NCBI GenBank assembly: GCA_023382975.1 | Contig: JAHDXO010000020.1 | Span: 62,001-126,000 of the forward strand | DNA from: Pirellulaceae bacterium | GTDB lineage: Bacteria; Planctomycetota; Planctomycetia; Pirellulales; Pirellulaceae | Length of the DNA: 64,000 bases | Direction: 5' to 3' | Notes under the pieces: model-generated | Databases searched by the model: none | Seen by the model: the letters and a program-made list of their open reading frames with translations, nothing else | Told to the model about the DNA's origin: nothing | Position numbers and translations under genes: made by a program | Shown: one piece after another, positions 34,201 through 42,437 of the stretch | Layout: every line of letters starts with the position of its first letter | How positions within the stretch are numbered: position 1 is the stretch's first letter

Positions 34201-34418
34201 TACGAGGTGTCGTACCCGAGTCGCACTTCGTGAGGGAAAGCCGGGCGGGGTGCCGGAAACGCTCGCGTCCAGCGAAGCTGGAGATCGGCAGGCAGATCGT
34301 TCGGAGCTGCTGCGGTGCGACCCGCGTCGTAGCGAAATTGCGGCCAGTCGTTGGCTTGCATCCGCGATGTCAGCAGACAAGCAACGACGAACAGGGAGAA
34401 AAGAGCGTACCACTTCAC
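31251..34418 (-). CDS. Secreted PQQ-type beta-propeller protein with inserted methyltransferase-like domain
   Basis: A 1055-residue protein. The GTG start at 34418 has GAGGAG eight bases before it, and residues 1-22 form a signal peptide (WYALFSLFVVACLLTSRMQA). Propeller blades of the PQQ kind follow, such as VTALDTETGNERWRF and LYCLDAANGTLRWRF. At about residues 485-610 a Rossmann segment interrupts the propeller: YALVLGIDRGRLVEELVRQ, then VIAVEQDADKVAALRERL and LRPYGGLACAWGSL. This resembles class I SAM methyltransferase motif I, an acidic post-I position and a final strand, though the glycine loop is not typical. Blades resume afterwards. A paralogue of the same order is at 52198-55092. 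The substrate and any activity are unknown. Confidence 0.75.
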   Translation of the reverse strand: MKWYALFSLFVVACLLTSRMQANDWPQFRYDAGRTAAAPNDLPADLQLRWTRAFPAPRPAFPHEVRLGYDTSYEPVVLGRTMFVPSMVTDCVTALDTETGNERWRFMAEGPVRFAPVAWEDNVYFVSDDGYLYCLDAANGTLRWRFRGLPEGQRERKVLGHGRLISLFAARGGPVLADGVIYFAAGLWPTEGVFVHAVDARSGAAVWSNTEVSRIPDSNWDHGVGTVAGLTPQGYLAIVGDRLVVPCGSQLPAFLDLKTGELQKYSMGWGGRLGLPKGGWFVAGIGRFLSHSGDLYDITRPSDERLANLKPGASDYKPMLYPGGWTRLEIERANQRELDSFRQPVFTPETIYESDRGILARDLSVVTFRERTPDNIPTHRLNDEIPDNVEGVLQKRWEFASKLDLHIKAGSKLYLGGPGVVEAIDVAGQAPEILWHAEIEGTPQRMLAAGGILFVVTAEGSVIAFGAPQPDEPLLHAVTDAPPPPADEWTERAAAVLKATGVRDGYALVLGIDRGRLVEELVRQSDLHVIAVEQDADKVAALRERLLQAGLYGTRTSVLRGDPVGYPFPPYLASLVVSETSGLEPSDQTALAKTVFHTLRPYGGLACAWGSLADPGRIAAIVQGDAFPGVQVRQVGEFVLLVRSGPLPGAADWSHSQANAACTGAAEDDFIRPPLAVLWFDATQRWHKFPGQVQVRVADGRVVLFEEGLLRASDVYTGRKLWEAEVPVGLAPQSDPLARQAVRDARHRQWGPSPALPATAELVAIDDAIYLSDGTRCFVFDAGTGKQTGIVDLPQDLETPWANLRVSGDCLVGTSGRHVLCMNRRTGELLWRVEAARGALSLAVGRDKVFCAEVADPRRGEDETRDGSLFALDLATGQRVWARPGGGRLRYSESLDLVVTPAGFYRGGDGEPLPQHSSAPRTRLVVQGRGLPEAGLPGLIAGQRLLTGDEENLLVYDIPTAERIGEPLNWFRRGCTGTRASTHLLTTRYRSNSAWIDLESREITPLLGVRPGCSVNNNLYPANGVLNMPNLTGGCTCNFAPASVACVPAWVVEPR

Positions 34419-34595
34419 GAGATCGTCTCCTCGAACGTTTCATCCGGAACAACAGGGAAAGAACCGAGCACTCGTGGGCGAGGTTCTCCACACGCAGCCA
34501 GCCGCAGATCGAACCCTACCAGGATCGAGCGATACACGCAAGCCAGTTCATCGGGCCGTGCGCGCTCTCAACGCGGCAACGGGCCGCTGTGACCA

Positions 34596-34624
34596 TTGAC
34601 AGAAAGTTGGCATGCCGGGAGAAT
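34596..34624 (+). promoter_or_regulatory. Possible promoter of vapBC
   Basis: TTGACA (34596-34601) is a perfect -35, and GAGAAT (34619-34624) 17 bases later matches four of six -10 positions. It lies so close to the VapB ATG (34631) that the transcript would be nearly leaderless, which weakens the case. Confidence 0.3.
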
Positions 34625-34630
34625 ACCATC

Positions 34631-34954
34631 ATGAAGACGACACTGGATTTGCCGAGCGATCTTGTTCAGGAAATCAAACTGCGGGCAGCCAACGAGGGGC
34701 GAACTCTCAAGGATGTCGCCGCAGACCTACTGCGGTCTGCCCTGGCGCCCTCGTCCAAGTCGAATTCCCTCCATGCTTCTGTGGTCTCCAAGAACCTGCC
34801 AATGATCAAGGCTCTCAGCACTCCAACGCAAAGCACCGCGAGCTTGACCGACCAGGAGTTTTGCAATTGCGTAAAGCAGGCCGAGCTCGACCTGGAAGTG
34901 GATCGCTATGAAGAGGCTTTTGGACATCAACACGTGGATCGCACTCAGCATTGA
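34631..34954 (+). CDS. VapB-type antitoxin
   Basis: A 107-residue protein opening MKTTLDLPSDLVQEIKLRAA, a ribbon-helix-helix DNA-binding segment typical of VapB antitoxins, followed by a helical region (NEGRTLKDVAADLLRSAL) and an acidic C-terminal part that would bind the toxin. GGGAG precedes the ATG; longer in-frame starts run back into the region antisense to the propeller gene and are unlikely. The coding region overlaps the VapC start by 47 bases, more than the usual few, so the last 15 residues are read through the toxin gene in another frame. It likely neutralises VapC and represses the operon. Confidence 0.8.
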   Translation: MKTTLDLPSDLVQEIKLRAANEGRTLKDVAADLLRSALAPSSKSNSLHASVVSKNLPMIKALSTPTQSTASLTDQEFCNCVKQAELDLEVDRYEEAFGHQHVDRTQH

Positions 34955-35351
34955 AACCCATCCACAGCATCGCCGGGCGAGGTCTTGGTACGAGCAAACA
35001 CCGCTCCGCCCCGGCGATCTACTATTTTGCCGCCAGACCGAACTCGGTTTCTTACGTCTGATTACCCAGGCGGCCGTGATGGCTCGATGCGGAGTGAGAC
35101 CACTGAGTAATACGGAAGCCATCGAGTTCCTCGACTCCTTGTACGCTGATCCCGCCGTCTCCAGAGAGGACGAACACCCCGCAACTCGCAGCCTTTGGCT
35201 GCAGTTCGCCCAAGGACAGCAGTCGTCCCCCAAGGTTTGGATGGATGCCTATCTCGCTGCCTTCGCCGTTTCCCACGGAATCGAGTTGGTGACGTTCGAC
35301 GAAGGGCTCAAGAACTTTCAAGAGCACGGACTTCGGCTGCTCTTACTTTGA
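34908..35351 (+). CDS. VapC-type PIN-domain ribonuclease toxin
   Basis: A 147-residue PIN-domain protein. The N-terminus MKRLLDINTWIALS carries the first catalytic aspartate (D6). The middle has CRQTELGFLRL with the conserved glutamate, and VWMDAYLAAFAVSHGIELVT plus FDEGL supplies the C-terminal aspartates. These residues form the Mg2+ RNase site of VapC toxins. It is translated from an ATG inside the vapB coding region. Together they form an apparently intact type II toxin-antitoxin pair. Confidence 0.87.
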   Translation: MKRLLDINTWIALSIETHPQHRRARSWYEQTPLRPGDLLFCRQTELGFLRLITQAAVMARCGVRPLSNTEAIEFLDSLYADPAVSREDEHPATRSLWLQFAQGQQSSPKVWMDAYLAAFAVSHGIELVTFDEGLKNFQEHGLRLLLL

Positions 35352-35433
35352 GCGAACCGGCGTCACCGCGTTTCGCAGCGGCAGCAATGTCTGCTATTTG
35401 GTAACCAGCGTCATCGGGCCAGCGTCGTATGCG

Positions 35434-37434
35434 TTACTCGTCCGCCGCGCCCCTGGGTTTGACCGCGCGGAAATCCCAGACGCGGACGGGTTGCTCGCGA
35501 CCGGCGGCCGTATACCGCAGCGATTCGATTTCGACCGGGGCTTCGCCGGCCGGCAGGTAGAGCCGAATGATGGCGGACGTGCCTTCGACCGGCAAGTCGA
35601 TGCGAACTTCCTGCCACTGGTCCCCAGCGGGCAACGCAAAGGTGACGATCTGCCCGGTCGCAGGAAACTCCTCTTGGTCCGCGGTCTTCCATTGAACCTT
35701 GCCTTCGCCGCCCACCGCGCTGCGTGCTCGCATCGTCAGCGTCATCGGCCCGTTGTGCTTGACTTGGGCGGTGCCGAGAAACGGCGCGCGCCCGTCCGCT
35801 TCGACCCGCAGCGCGCCGGCCACCAACGAGATCTTGCACATCTTGGGCACAAGCCCCGCAGTCGGGTCGGCCGACAACTTCGCCGCGGCGGCAGGCTGCC
35901 CGTCGTAGGCCGGATTCGGTTTCGGCACCAGCGCCCCCGTCTCCCGGATGAAACCGTCGATCAGAGCATCGAGTTGTTTCACCTTGTCCGGCATCCGTCC
36001 TGCCAGATTGGTCGCTTCGCCAAGGTCATCCTTCAGATTGTATAACTCGAACAGATCCGGATAGTCCGGATGGGATTCGAACCGGCGGATCAGTTTCCAA
36101 TCGCCTTGCCGCACCGACACGCCGGGGATCAAGTGCGGAAACCAAGTGAAGTACGCATCGCGGCCGAGACGTCCGGTCTGTTCAAGCACCGGCAACATCG
36201 ACAGGCCGTCCACCCGATGCCCGGCCGGATTCGTCAGACCTGCCGCGTCGAGGATCGTTGGGTACAAGTCGATCGGCCCCACGACGGCATCGCTGACCGA
36301 GCCGGGTTGAATTCTGCCGGGCCAACGAACCATCAGCGGCACTCGCGTGCCCCCCTCGTAGATGCGGCCCTTGCCTTCGCGCAGCGGCGCGTTGCTGGTG
36401 GGCGGCTCGGGGCCGGCCCACTTGCGCCAGTCCCGCAGCATCGGGTTTCCCGCCTGTTCGGCCCGATCCGTCTTCGCGGTTCCCGGAACGTTGCTGTGCG
36501 TGTTGCCGCCGTTGTCGGAATAGAAGATGAACAGCGTGTTGTCGGCCAAGCCGAGGTCGTCGAGTCGGTCGAGCACGCGGCCAAGGCTTTGGTCGACGCT
36601 CTTGAGCATCGAGGCCATGATCGGGTTGCGCTGCTGGCCGCGCGGGTCGGTCTTCTTGGCGAACTCGGCCGTGTACGATTCCTTGTGGCCCCAGGGTCCG
36701 TGAACACCGTACTGCCAGAGATTCAGATAGAACGGCTCGTAGCGGTGCGCATCGATGAACTTCAACGCTTCGTCGGTCAGCCGATCCGTGATGTACTCGC
36801 CGTCCGGACCGTCCGCGATATTGCCAACTTTCTGTTGTCCGCTGGGCTGCCCTTGCGGCACGACGCCGTAGGGCGAGAAGTAACTCGGCGGACCGGGATC
36901 GGGCGCGCAATGCCAAGTCCACTCGAACCCATACTGGTCCGGCCGATTTTCGGGAAGCAGCCCGAGATGCCACTTGCCAACATGGCCGGTTCGATAGCCG
37001 GCAGCTCGCAGAACTTTGGAGATCGTGGCCAGATTCGGATCCAAGTAGTTCTTGCTCTCGGCATAGATCAGCGGCCGTCCGGGCGGCGCTTCCGGCGGAT
37101 AGGGGGATGCGTCGGCCGGAGCGGGAGGCCGATGCCCGGACGCACTCGTGATTCGATGCCGCGACGAGTATTGGCCGGTCAGGATCGAAGCCCGCGTCGG
37201 CGAGCACAGCGGCACGGCGTAGGCGTTGGTGAACCGCATCGACTGCTGGGCCAGCCGCTGCATGTGCGGGGTTTCGTAATACTGCGATCCGTAGGGCTCG
37301 CTGTCCATCCAACCCATGTCGTCCACCAGAAAAATCATGACATTGGGCTTAACGTTTCGCGCTGCGTCGGCAGCATTCAGCGCCGTCGCGATGCCCAGAG
37401 ACACCAGAACCAAGACGGCAAATTGCATCTTCAT
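35434..37434 (-). CDS. Secreted arylsulfatase-type sulfatase with C-terminal beta-domain
   Basis: A 666-residue sulfatase. The start at MKMQFAVLVLVSLGI gives a signal peptide; a start 14 codons earlier would not. The N-terminal metal site is NVMIFLVDDMGWMD (D38, D39). The active-site motif is C77-S-P-T-R, the C-x-P/S-x-R type that is converted to formylglycine. HVGKWHLG and FIFYSDNGG are further sulfatase motifs. About 120 extra residues at the C-terminus look like a beta-sandwich accessory domain (GPMTLTMRARSAVGGEGKVQ). The substrate is probably a sulfated polysaccharide. No formylglycine-generating enzyme is in the window. Confidence 0.92.
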   Translation of the reverse strand: MKMQFAVLVLVSLGIATALNAADAARNVKPNVMIFLVDDMGWMDSEPYGSQYYETPHMQRLAQQSMRFTNAYAVPLCSPTRASILTGQYSSRHRITSASGHRPPAPADASPYPPEAPPGRPLIYAESKNYLDPNLATISKVLRAAGYRTGHVGKWHLGLLPENRPDQYGFEWTWHCAPDPGPPSYFSPYGVVPQGQPSGQQKVGNIADGPDGEYITDRLTDEALKFIDAHRYEPFYLNLWQYGVHGPWGHKESYTAEFAKKTDPRGQQRNPIMASMLKSVDQSLGRVLDRLDDLGLADNTLFIFYSDNGGNTHSNVPGTAKTDRAEQAGNPMLRDWRKWAGPEPPTSNAPLREGKGRIYEGGTRVPLMVRWPGRIQPGSVSDAVVGPIDLYPTILDAAGLTNPAGHRVDGLSMLPVLEQTGRLGRDAYFTWFPHLIPGVSVRQGDWKLIRRFESHPDYPDLFELYNLKDDLGEATNLAGRMPDKVKQLDALIDGFIRETGALVPKPNPAYDGQPAAAAKLSADPTAGLVPKMCKISLVAGALRVEADGRAPFLGTAQVKHNGPMTLTMRARSAVGGEGKVQWKTADQEEFPATGQIVTFALPAGDQWQEVRIDLPVEGTSAIIRLYLPAGEAPVEIESLRYTAAGREQPVRVWDFRAVKPRGAADE

Positions 37435-37649
37435 CGTCGGCGTTCTCCATGGTGGACGGATCGAACCTTGGGCCATTCTTGCCCATCGCAGGCTGCGTGC
37501 CTACCCGGCTTCGCGTGATTGCAGCCGCCGCGATTCTTGCTAGACTCCTGTTCAACGTTCCCGTCCGGCATCCGGTGCGACAAGCGTCGGGCGGAGCGGC
37601 CGCCGTGAGTTGTTTCCCGCCTATTACCTACCCTCCCGGAGTTGCCGTC

Positions 37650-39707
37650 ATGTACCGAACCGTTTGTCAAGCGGCTGCGATGTGTCTCGTATTCGCGTTG
37701 TTGCGCGAGACGATCGCCAAGGACGTTTACGTTTCCAAGCAAGGTGACGACTCGAATCCCGGGACGCAGCAGCAGCCGCTGGCTTCCATCGAGCGGGCGG
37801 TCGAGGCGATGCGGGGAGCCGGGCCCGGAACGATTTGGATCGGCCCCGGCGAATACCACCTGGCCCAAGGCGTCGCCCTAGGATCCGGGCACGGGGGAAC
37901 GGCAGAACAACCACTGGAAATTCGAGCGACGGAACCGAAGCAAACTCGCTTGTCCGGCGCACGCCCGGTCCGGGATTTCCGCCCGCTGACGGCCGACGAG
38001 GCAAGACCGCTGATTTCGGAACAGGCGAAGCAGCATGTGCTGGTCGCGGATTTGGCAGCCCAGAACTTCCCGCCGCTGGCTGCCTTGCCCGACCAACACC
38101 GCGCTCACGGCCGCGAGGAAGTGATCTTCGGCGACCTGCCGATGCAGTCGGCTCGTTGGCCCAACGAAGGCTTTGCGGTCTTCACCCAGGTCGTAGACGC
38201 CGGCGCATCGCCTCCGACGCACTGGGTGCAGCGCGACGTCTACCGCCCCGGTTCGTTCCGCTTTCCGGACGACCGGGCCAAGCATTGGGACTTCGCTCGC
38301 GGCGTCTGGCTGCACGGATTCTGGTGCTACGACTGGTGCGACGAAGCGTTGAAGGCCGCGACGTACGATCCGGCCAGCGGCGAATTGCGGCTGGCCGTGA
38401 AACATGCCTACGGAATCGGTTCGCCGCGTCAGACGGATTCGGGCCGACGATTCTACGCGCTGCACGTATTCGAGGAACTCGATCAACCCGGCGAGTACTA
38501 CCTGGACCGCCAGCACAACCGCTTGTACTTCTGGCCGCCGGGCGAGGTCGCGGAGAACTCGGTTCGCGTCACGCTCTGCGCCCAGCCGCTGATCCGCGCC
38601 GACGGCGTGGACCATCTGATCGTCCGAGACTTGACGATCGAAAACGCCCGCGGCGTAGGCGTCGAATTGAAGAACTGCGTGCGAAGCCGGGTCGAGAACT
38701 GTCTGGTCCGCAACACGGGAGCGGCCGGAATCAGTCTGAGCGGTTCCGAAGTCGCGGCGGTCGCCTGCGAAGTGACCCAGACCGCATCGCACGGAATCGG
38801 CGTTTCAGGCGGTGACCGCAAGACACTCACGCCCGGACGCAGTTCGGTCGTCGGTTGTCACATCCACCACGTGGGACGCCTCGACTGGATGGGCGGACGC
38901 GGAATCACCGTCGGAGGATGCGGAAACCGCGTGGCCAACAATCTGATCCATCATGCGCCGACCGGCGCCGTGTCGTACGGCGGCAACGAGCACCTGCTGG
39001 AATTGAACGAGGTCCACAACGTCTGCCTGCTGTACTCGGACGTCGGCGTCTTCTACACCGGTCGGGACTGGGCCAGTCAGGGCAACGTCGTGCGGTGGAA
39101 CTACATCCACGACGTCACCAACTTGGCCGGACACGGATCGTCGGGCATCTATCTGGACGATTGCGACAGCGGCGACACGGTGGTCGGCAACATTGTCTAC
39201 GGAGGAGTCGGCCGCGGCATCCTCCTTGGCGGCGGGCGCGACAACACGATCCAGGGCAACGTCTTCATCGACCTGCCGATCGGCATCCACGTCGACGCCC
39301 GAGGGCCGCGTGGAATCACGCTCGACCGACCCGGTTCGTGGAACCTGTTGGCCAAGTGCGAGCAAGTGGATTACCGTTCGCCGCTGTGGACCGAACGCTA
39401 CCCGCGCCTGGCCGCCACGCTCGACAACAATCCTCTGATGCCCGTGGGCAACTCGCTGCGCGGCAATCTGTTGATTCGCTGCGCAAAGCCGTTTTCGATC
39501 GCCAAGGAAATCCAGGAGGAATGGCTGGGGCGCGAGAACAATGTGGAATTGAGCGACGAAGATACGCCCGATCTGCCCCGCGCCGGATCGGGCGAATCAC
39601 TCGACTTGACGGTACTGCCCAACCTCTGGCGAAAGGTTCCCGGCTTCGTGCCGATCCCGCTGGAGAAGATCGGCATCCCGGCGGGAAGAATCGGAACCGG
39701 ATACTAG
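37650..39707 (+). CDS. Secreted right-handed parallel beta-helix protein
   Basis: A 685-residue secreted protein. MYRTVCQAAAMCLVFALL is a signal peptide; in-frame starts further upstream lack one. The mature N-terminus KDVYVSKQGDDSNPGTQQQP, then LASIERAVEAM, is typical of the DUF1565/pectate-lyase-like beta-helix family. Repeating strands with N and G turns follow (e.g. NRVANNLIHHAPTGAVSYGG and DNTIQGNVFIDLPIGIHVDA). It is probably a polysaccharide lyase, hydrolase or sugar-binding protein; catalytic residues cannot be named. It is divergent from the sulfatase gene, which suggests joint breakdown of a sulfated glycan. Confidence 0.82.
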   Translation: MYRTVCQAAAMCLVFALLRETIAKDVYVSKQGDDSNPGTQQQPLASIERAVEAMRGAGPGTIWIGPGEYHLAQGVALGSGHGGTAEQPLEIRATEPKQTRLSGARPVRDFRPLTADEARPLISEQAKQHVLVADLAAQNFPPLAALPDQHRAHGREEVIFGDLPMQSARWPNEGFAVFTQVVDAGASPPTHWVQRDVYRPGSFRFPDDRAKHWDFARGVWLHGFWCYDWCDEALKAATYDPASGELRLAVKHAYGIGSPRQTDSGRRFYALHVFEELDQPGEYYLDRQHNRLYFWPPGEVAENSVRVTLCAQPLIRADGVDHLIVRDLTIENARGVGVELKNCVRSRVENCLVRNTGAAGISLSGSEVAAVACEVTQTASHGIGVSGGDRKTLTPGRSSVVGCHIHHVGRLDWMGGRGITVGGCGNRVANNLIHHAPTGAVSYGGNEHLLELNEVHNVCLLYSDVGVFYTGRDWASQGNVVRWNYIHDVTNLAGHGSSGIYLDDCDSGDTVVGNIVYGGVGRGILLGGGRDNTIQGNVFIDLPIGIHVDARGPRGITLDRPGSWNLLAKCEQVDYRSPLWTERYPRLAATLDNNPLMPVGNSLRGNLLIRCAKPFSIAKEIQEEWLGRENNVELSDEDTPDLPRAGSGESLDLTVLPNLWRKVPGFVPIPLEKIGIPAGRIGTGY

Positions 39708-39836
39708 ACCCGCAGCGTTCGTCTGATGCCGCCGCGCAGTCTGGGGCCGGGCGATTGCAGGAACAAACTCGCATCGAGATACTAAAAGGTAGTGCTGGAT
39801 CGTCTCGCGTAGTCTCCGCTCGATGGGGGCAATGCC

Positions 39837-40199
39837 ATGTCCGAGCTAATCGCGACCCAAAAGGAAGGTGTGCTGATTATCCGGTTTACAGTCAGTCGGA
39901 TCATGAGCGGAGTCGATGTGGCTAGGATCGGCGAGCGGCTCGCGAATCTGGCCCATTCCGAAGGAAAGAAAGTTCTGCTCGACTTCGCCAATTTGCAGCA
40001 GATGTGCTCACCGATGCTCGGCAAGATCCTCGCCCTGAACAAGGAGTGCGAGCAGAACGGGATCACGCTCCGACTGTGCGGTATGGAGTCTCACATCAAG
40101 GAAGTTTTCACCACCACGGGCCTCAACAAGCTGCTGAAGATCCACGACACGCAGGAAGAGGCGTTGGCCGCCTTCCGCAAGAAAGGTTGGTTCTGGTGA
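39837..40199 (+). CDS. STAS-domain protein
   Basis: A 120-residue single-domain STAS protein. It has VLIIRFTVSRIMSGVDVARI, GKKVLLDFANLQQMCSPMLG, then ITLRLCGMESHIKEVFTTTG, and a C-terminal helix with lysines. The serine in MCSPMLGKIL is in the position of the phosphorylated residue of anti-sigma antagonists. It is little related to the STAS protein at 23264-23641. No kinase or anti-sigma gene is adjacent. The ribosome site is only GGGGGC. Confidence 0.8.
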   Translation: MSELIATQKEGVLIIRFTVSRIMSGVDVARIGERLANLAHSEGKKVLLDFANLQQMCSPMLGKILALNKECEQNGITLRLCGMESHIKEVFTTTGLNKLLKIHDTQEEALAAFRKKGWFW

Positions 40200-40339
40200 T
40201 CGCCGAGGTCCAGTTCGGCTCGGCGATTGGAACTTGAGTCTTGGACGGGCAGGACACCAGCCTGAACAACTCGCCGGCACGGCACAACGCCGAGCAACAC
40301 TCCCGACGCGACAAGAGCCGACGAACGGAGCATCGACGC

Positions 40340-41104
40340 TCAGCCGCGACTCTGCGAACTCGAGTAACGCAGCACGTAGTACAGCAGCGTGAGAATCGCC
40401 TGGAGCGTGGCTGCCACATACGTCAGGGCCGCGGCATTCAGAACGCGGTTCACGTCGCTCATTTCCTGGGCGCGGACAATTCCCAAATCGACCAGCATCC
40501 GCTTTGCCCGCGCACTGGCGTCGAATTCCACCGGCAGATTGATCACTTGGAAAAACACGACGCAACTGAACAGGACGATCCCCAGCAGCAACAGCGGCCC
40601 AAGGTTGAAGATGACCCCCAGGATCAGCAGCAGCATGCCCGCGTTGCTGCCGAAACTAGCCGCCGGCACGGCGGCGTTGCGAATCACCAGCGGCACGTAC
40701 CGCGAAGCGTCCTGGATCGCGTGCCCGGCTTCGTGAGCCGCGATGCCTACGGCAGCCATCGATTGACCGTGGTACACCTCGCCGCTCAATCGCAACACCT
40801 TGGAACGCGGATCGTAATGGTCGCTCAAGTGCCCCGGCGTCTGCTCGATGTCCACTTCGCGCAGACCGGACGAATCCAAGATTCGCCGTGCGGCTGCATA
40901 CCCGCTCATCGACGCACGCACTTGATTGCCGCGGGCGTAGGCCGAGCGGACCATGATCTGCGCAACGAATGCCAGCAACAGCGCCGGGGCGATGAAGATC
41001 ATTAACCCCAGATTGAACGGCATCAGCATCTGCCCGAGAACAACCACCGCGGCACCGGACAGAAGTAAGCCGAAAGGAACGATTGTCGTGATCACGATAC
41101 GCAT
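40340..41104 (-). CDS. YugP-type membrane zinc metallopeptidase
   Basis: A 254-residue membrane protein. Two N-terminal hydrophobic segments (about residues 5-25 and 33-52) precede H124-E-A-G-H128 (IAAHEAGHAIQDA), the zinc-binding signature of the YugP/PF04298 neutral peptidase family. Two further hydrophobic stretches near 150-190 and a C-terminal one follow. GAGGAG abuts the ATG at 41104 directly, which is too close. A GTG three codons later, nine bases after the site, may be the real start. The physiological substrate is unknown. Confidence 0.87.
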   Translation of the reverse strand: MRIVITTIVPFGLLLSGAAVVVLGQMLMPFNLGLMIFIAPALLLAFVAQIMVRSAYARGNQVRASMSGYAAARRILDSSGLREVDIEQTPGHLSDHYDPRSKVLRLSGEVYHGQSMAAVGIAAHEAGHAIQDASRYVPLVIRNAAVPAASFGSNAGMLLLILGVIFNLGPLLLLGIVLFSCVVFFQVINLPVEFDASARAKRMLVDLGIVRAQEMSDVNRVLNAAALTYVAATLQAILTLLYYVLRYSSSQSRG

Positions 41105-41306
41105 CTCCTCGCGTCGATATCAGCCACTCCAAAGTTAGGGTTGGCTTACATCAAGTTACAACCTATGGTAAGTCAAAGTATTGTAGCGAGGGGGCTTCGC
41201 TGGCCAAGAGCCACACGGTTTCGACATCGTAAGCGCGGCGGGCAATTCAACTTATTGACCAACCGATTCAAAGAACATGGCCCCTCCAACAGAAGGGGAA
41301 GTGTGC

Positions 41307-42437
41307 GTGAACAGACGTAACTTCAATCTGCTTCGACCGATCATCGGTGCGTGGACAATCGTCGTTGCCGCCTTGAGCATCGGGTTGCTAACCGGCTGCG
41401 GCAACGCACCGCCCGAACCGGCGAGCGTGCAGGAATCCCTGTCCGCACTGCCGGACGACGCGACGTTGCGGGCGACACTGGACGAGGTGGTTGATTGGAA
41501 TCGGGAGAACCGTCTCCTGAATTTGCAGGACCATGCGGCTTGGCAAGTTCTGCACGGGATCGTGGCTTACGGTCGAGCGTTCCCGATCGAAAAGGAGCCG
41601 GGTGGCGAGCGGATGTTGGCGGTCGAATACCTGCTGGGCGGTGGTGAAATGACCGGCTGGAACCTGCGTCCGGGCATTGTGTTGGACGCCGAGACCGATC
41701 GGCGCGGCTTGATCGCCGAGGTCGACTTCGGCAGTAAGACAGGACAGGGGCACCCCGACCAGTGGCTGGGCTACATGGCGTATTGCGGGCTGCAAGCCTC
41801 GGAAACAATCGTGGCAGGCGATCGGACGTACACCATCGAGGACTTCATCCGCCAAGTTCAGTGGGATGTGCCGCGGGTTCCCAATCAGGAGTACAGTTGG
41901 ACGCTGATGGGTTTGTCGAGCTATCTGCCGACGACGGCCGCGTGGGAAGCCCAGGACGGTCAGACCTGGAGCATCGAGCGTTTGGTGGAAATCGAGACGC
42001 AGCAGGACGTGGCGTCCAGCGCCTGCGGCGGCACGCACCGACTGTTTGCGCTATGCGCCGCCGTGAACAATCACCAAGCAGCGGGACAACCTCTGGACGG
42101 CGTGTGGGAAGCTGCAAATCGCAAAATCCTGGAAAACGTCGAAGCGGCGCGGCAGTACCAAAACGCGGACGGTTCGTTTTCGTCGAACTACTTTCGGCGA
42201 GGCGGACGCACGGCGGATTTGACGCTGGACCTCAGTGTCAGCGGCCACATCCTGGAGTTCCTGATGCTCGCGTTGTCCGACGAACAACTGTCCGAACCTT
42301 GGGTCCGACGCGGCGTGGTCCATGTGTGCGACGTCTTGCAGAAGACGCAAACCGTGCCGTTGGAGTGCGGGGCGCTCTACCACGCCATCCATGCCCTGAT
42401 CTTGTATCGCCAGCGTGTCTTTGGTGTCGCAGCCTGA
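41307..42437 (+). CDS. Hypothetical lipoprotein with alpha/alpha-toroid-like repeats
   Basis: A 376-residue lipoprotein. A GTG at 41307, after AAGGGGAAG, gives a proper signal (NRRNFNLLRPIIGAWTIVVA through LLTGCGN); an ATG ten codons earlier is the alternative. The mature protein is mainly helical. It contains CGGTHRLFALCAAV and AARQYQNADGSFSSNYFRRG, reminiscent of the QxxDGSW-type repeats of the terpenoid cyclase/prenyltransferase alpha-alpha barrel fold. No catalytic residues are recognised. It converges tail to tail with the next lipoprotein gene with no bases between the stops. Confidence 0.65.
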   Translation: MNRRNFNLLRPIIGAWTIVVAALSIGLLTGCGNAPPEPASVQESLSALPDDATLRATLDEVVDWNRENRLLNLQDHAAWQVLHGIVAYGRAFPIEKEPGGERMLAVEYLLGGGEMTGWNLRPGIVLDAETDRRGLIAEVDFGSKTGQGHPDQWLGYMAYCGLQASETIVAGDRTYTIEDFIRQVQWDVPRVPNQEYSWTLMGLSSYLPTTAAWEAQDGQTWSIERLVEIETQQDVASSACGGTHRLFALCAAVNNHQAAGQPLDGVWEAANRKILENVEAARQYQNADGSFSSNYFRRGGRTADLTLDLSVSGHILEFLMLALSDEQLSEPWVRRGVVHVCDVLQKTQTVPLECGALYHAIHALILYRQRVFGVAA

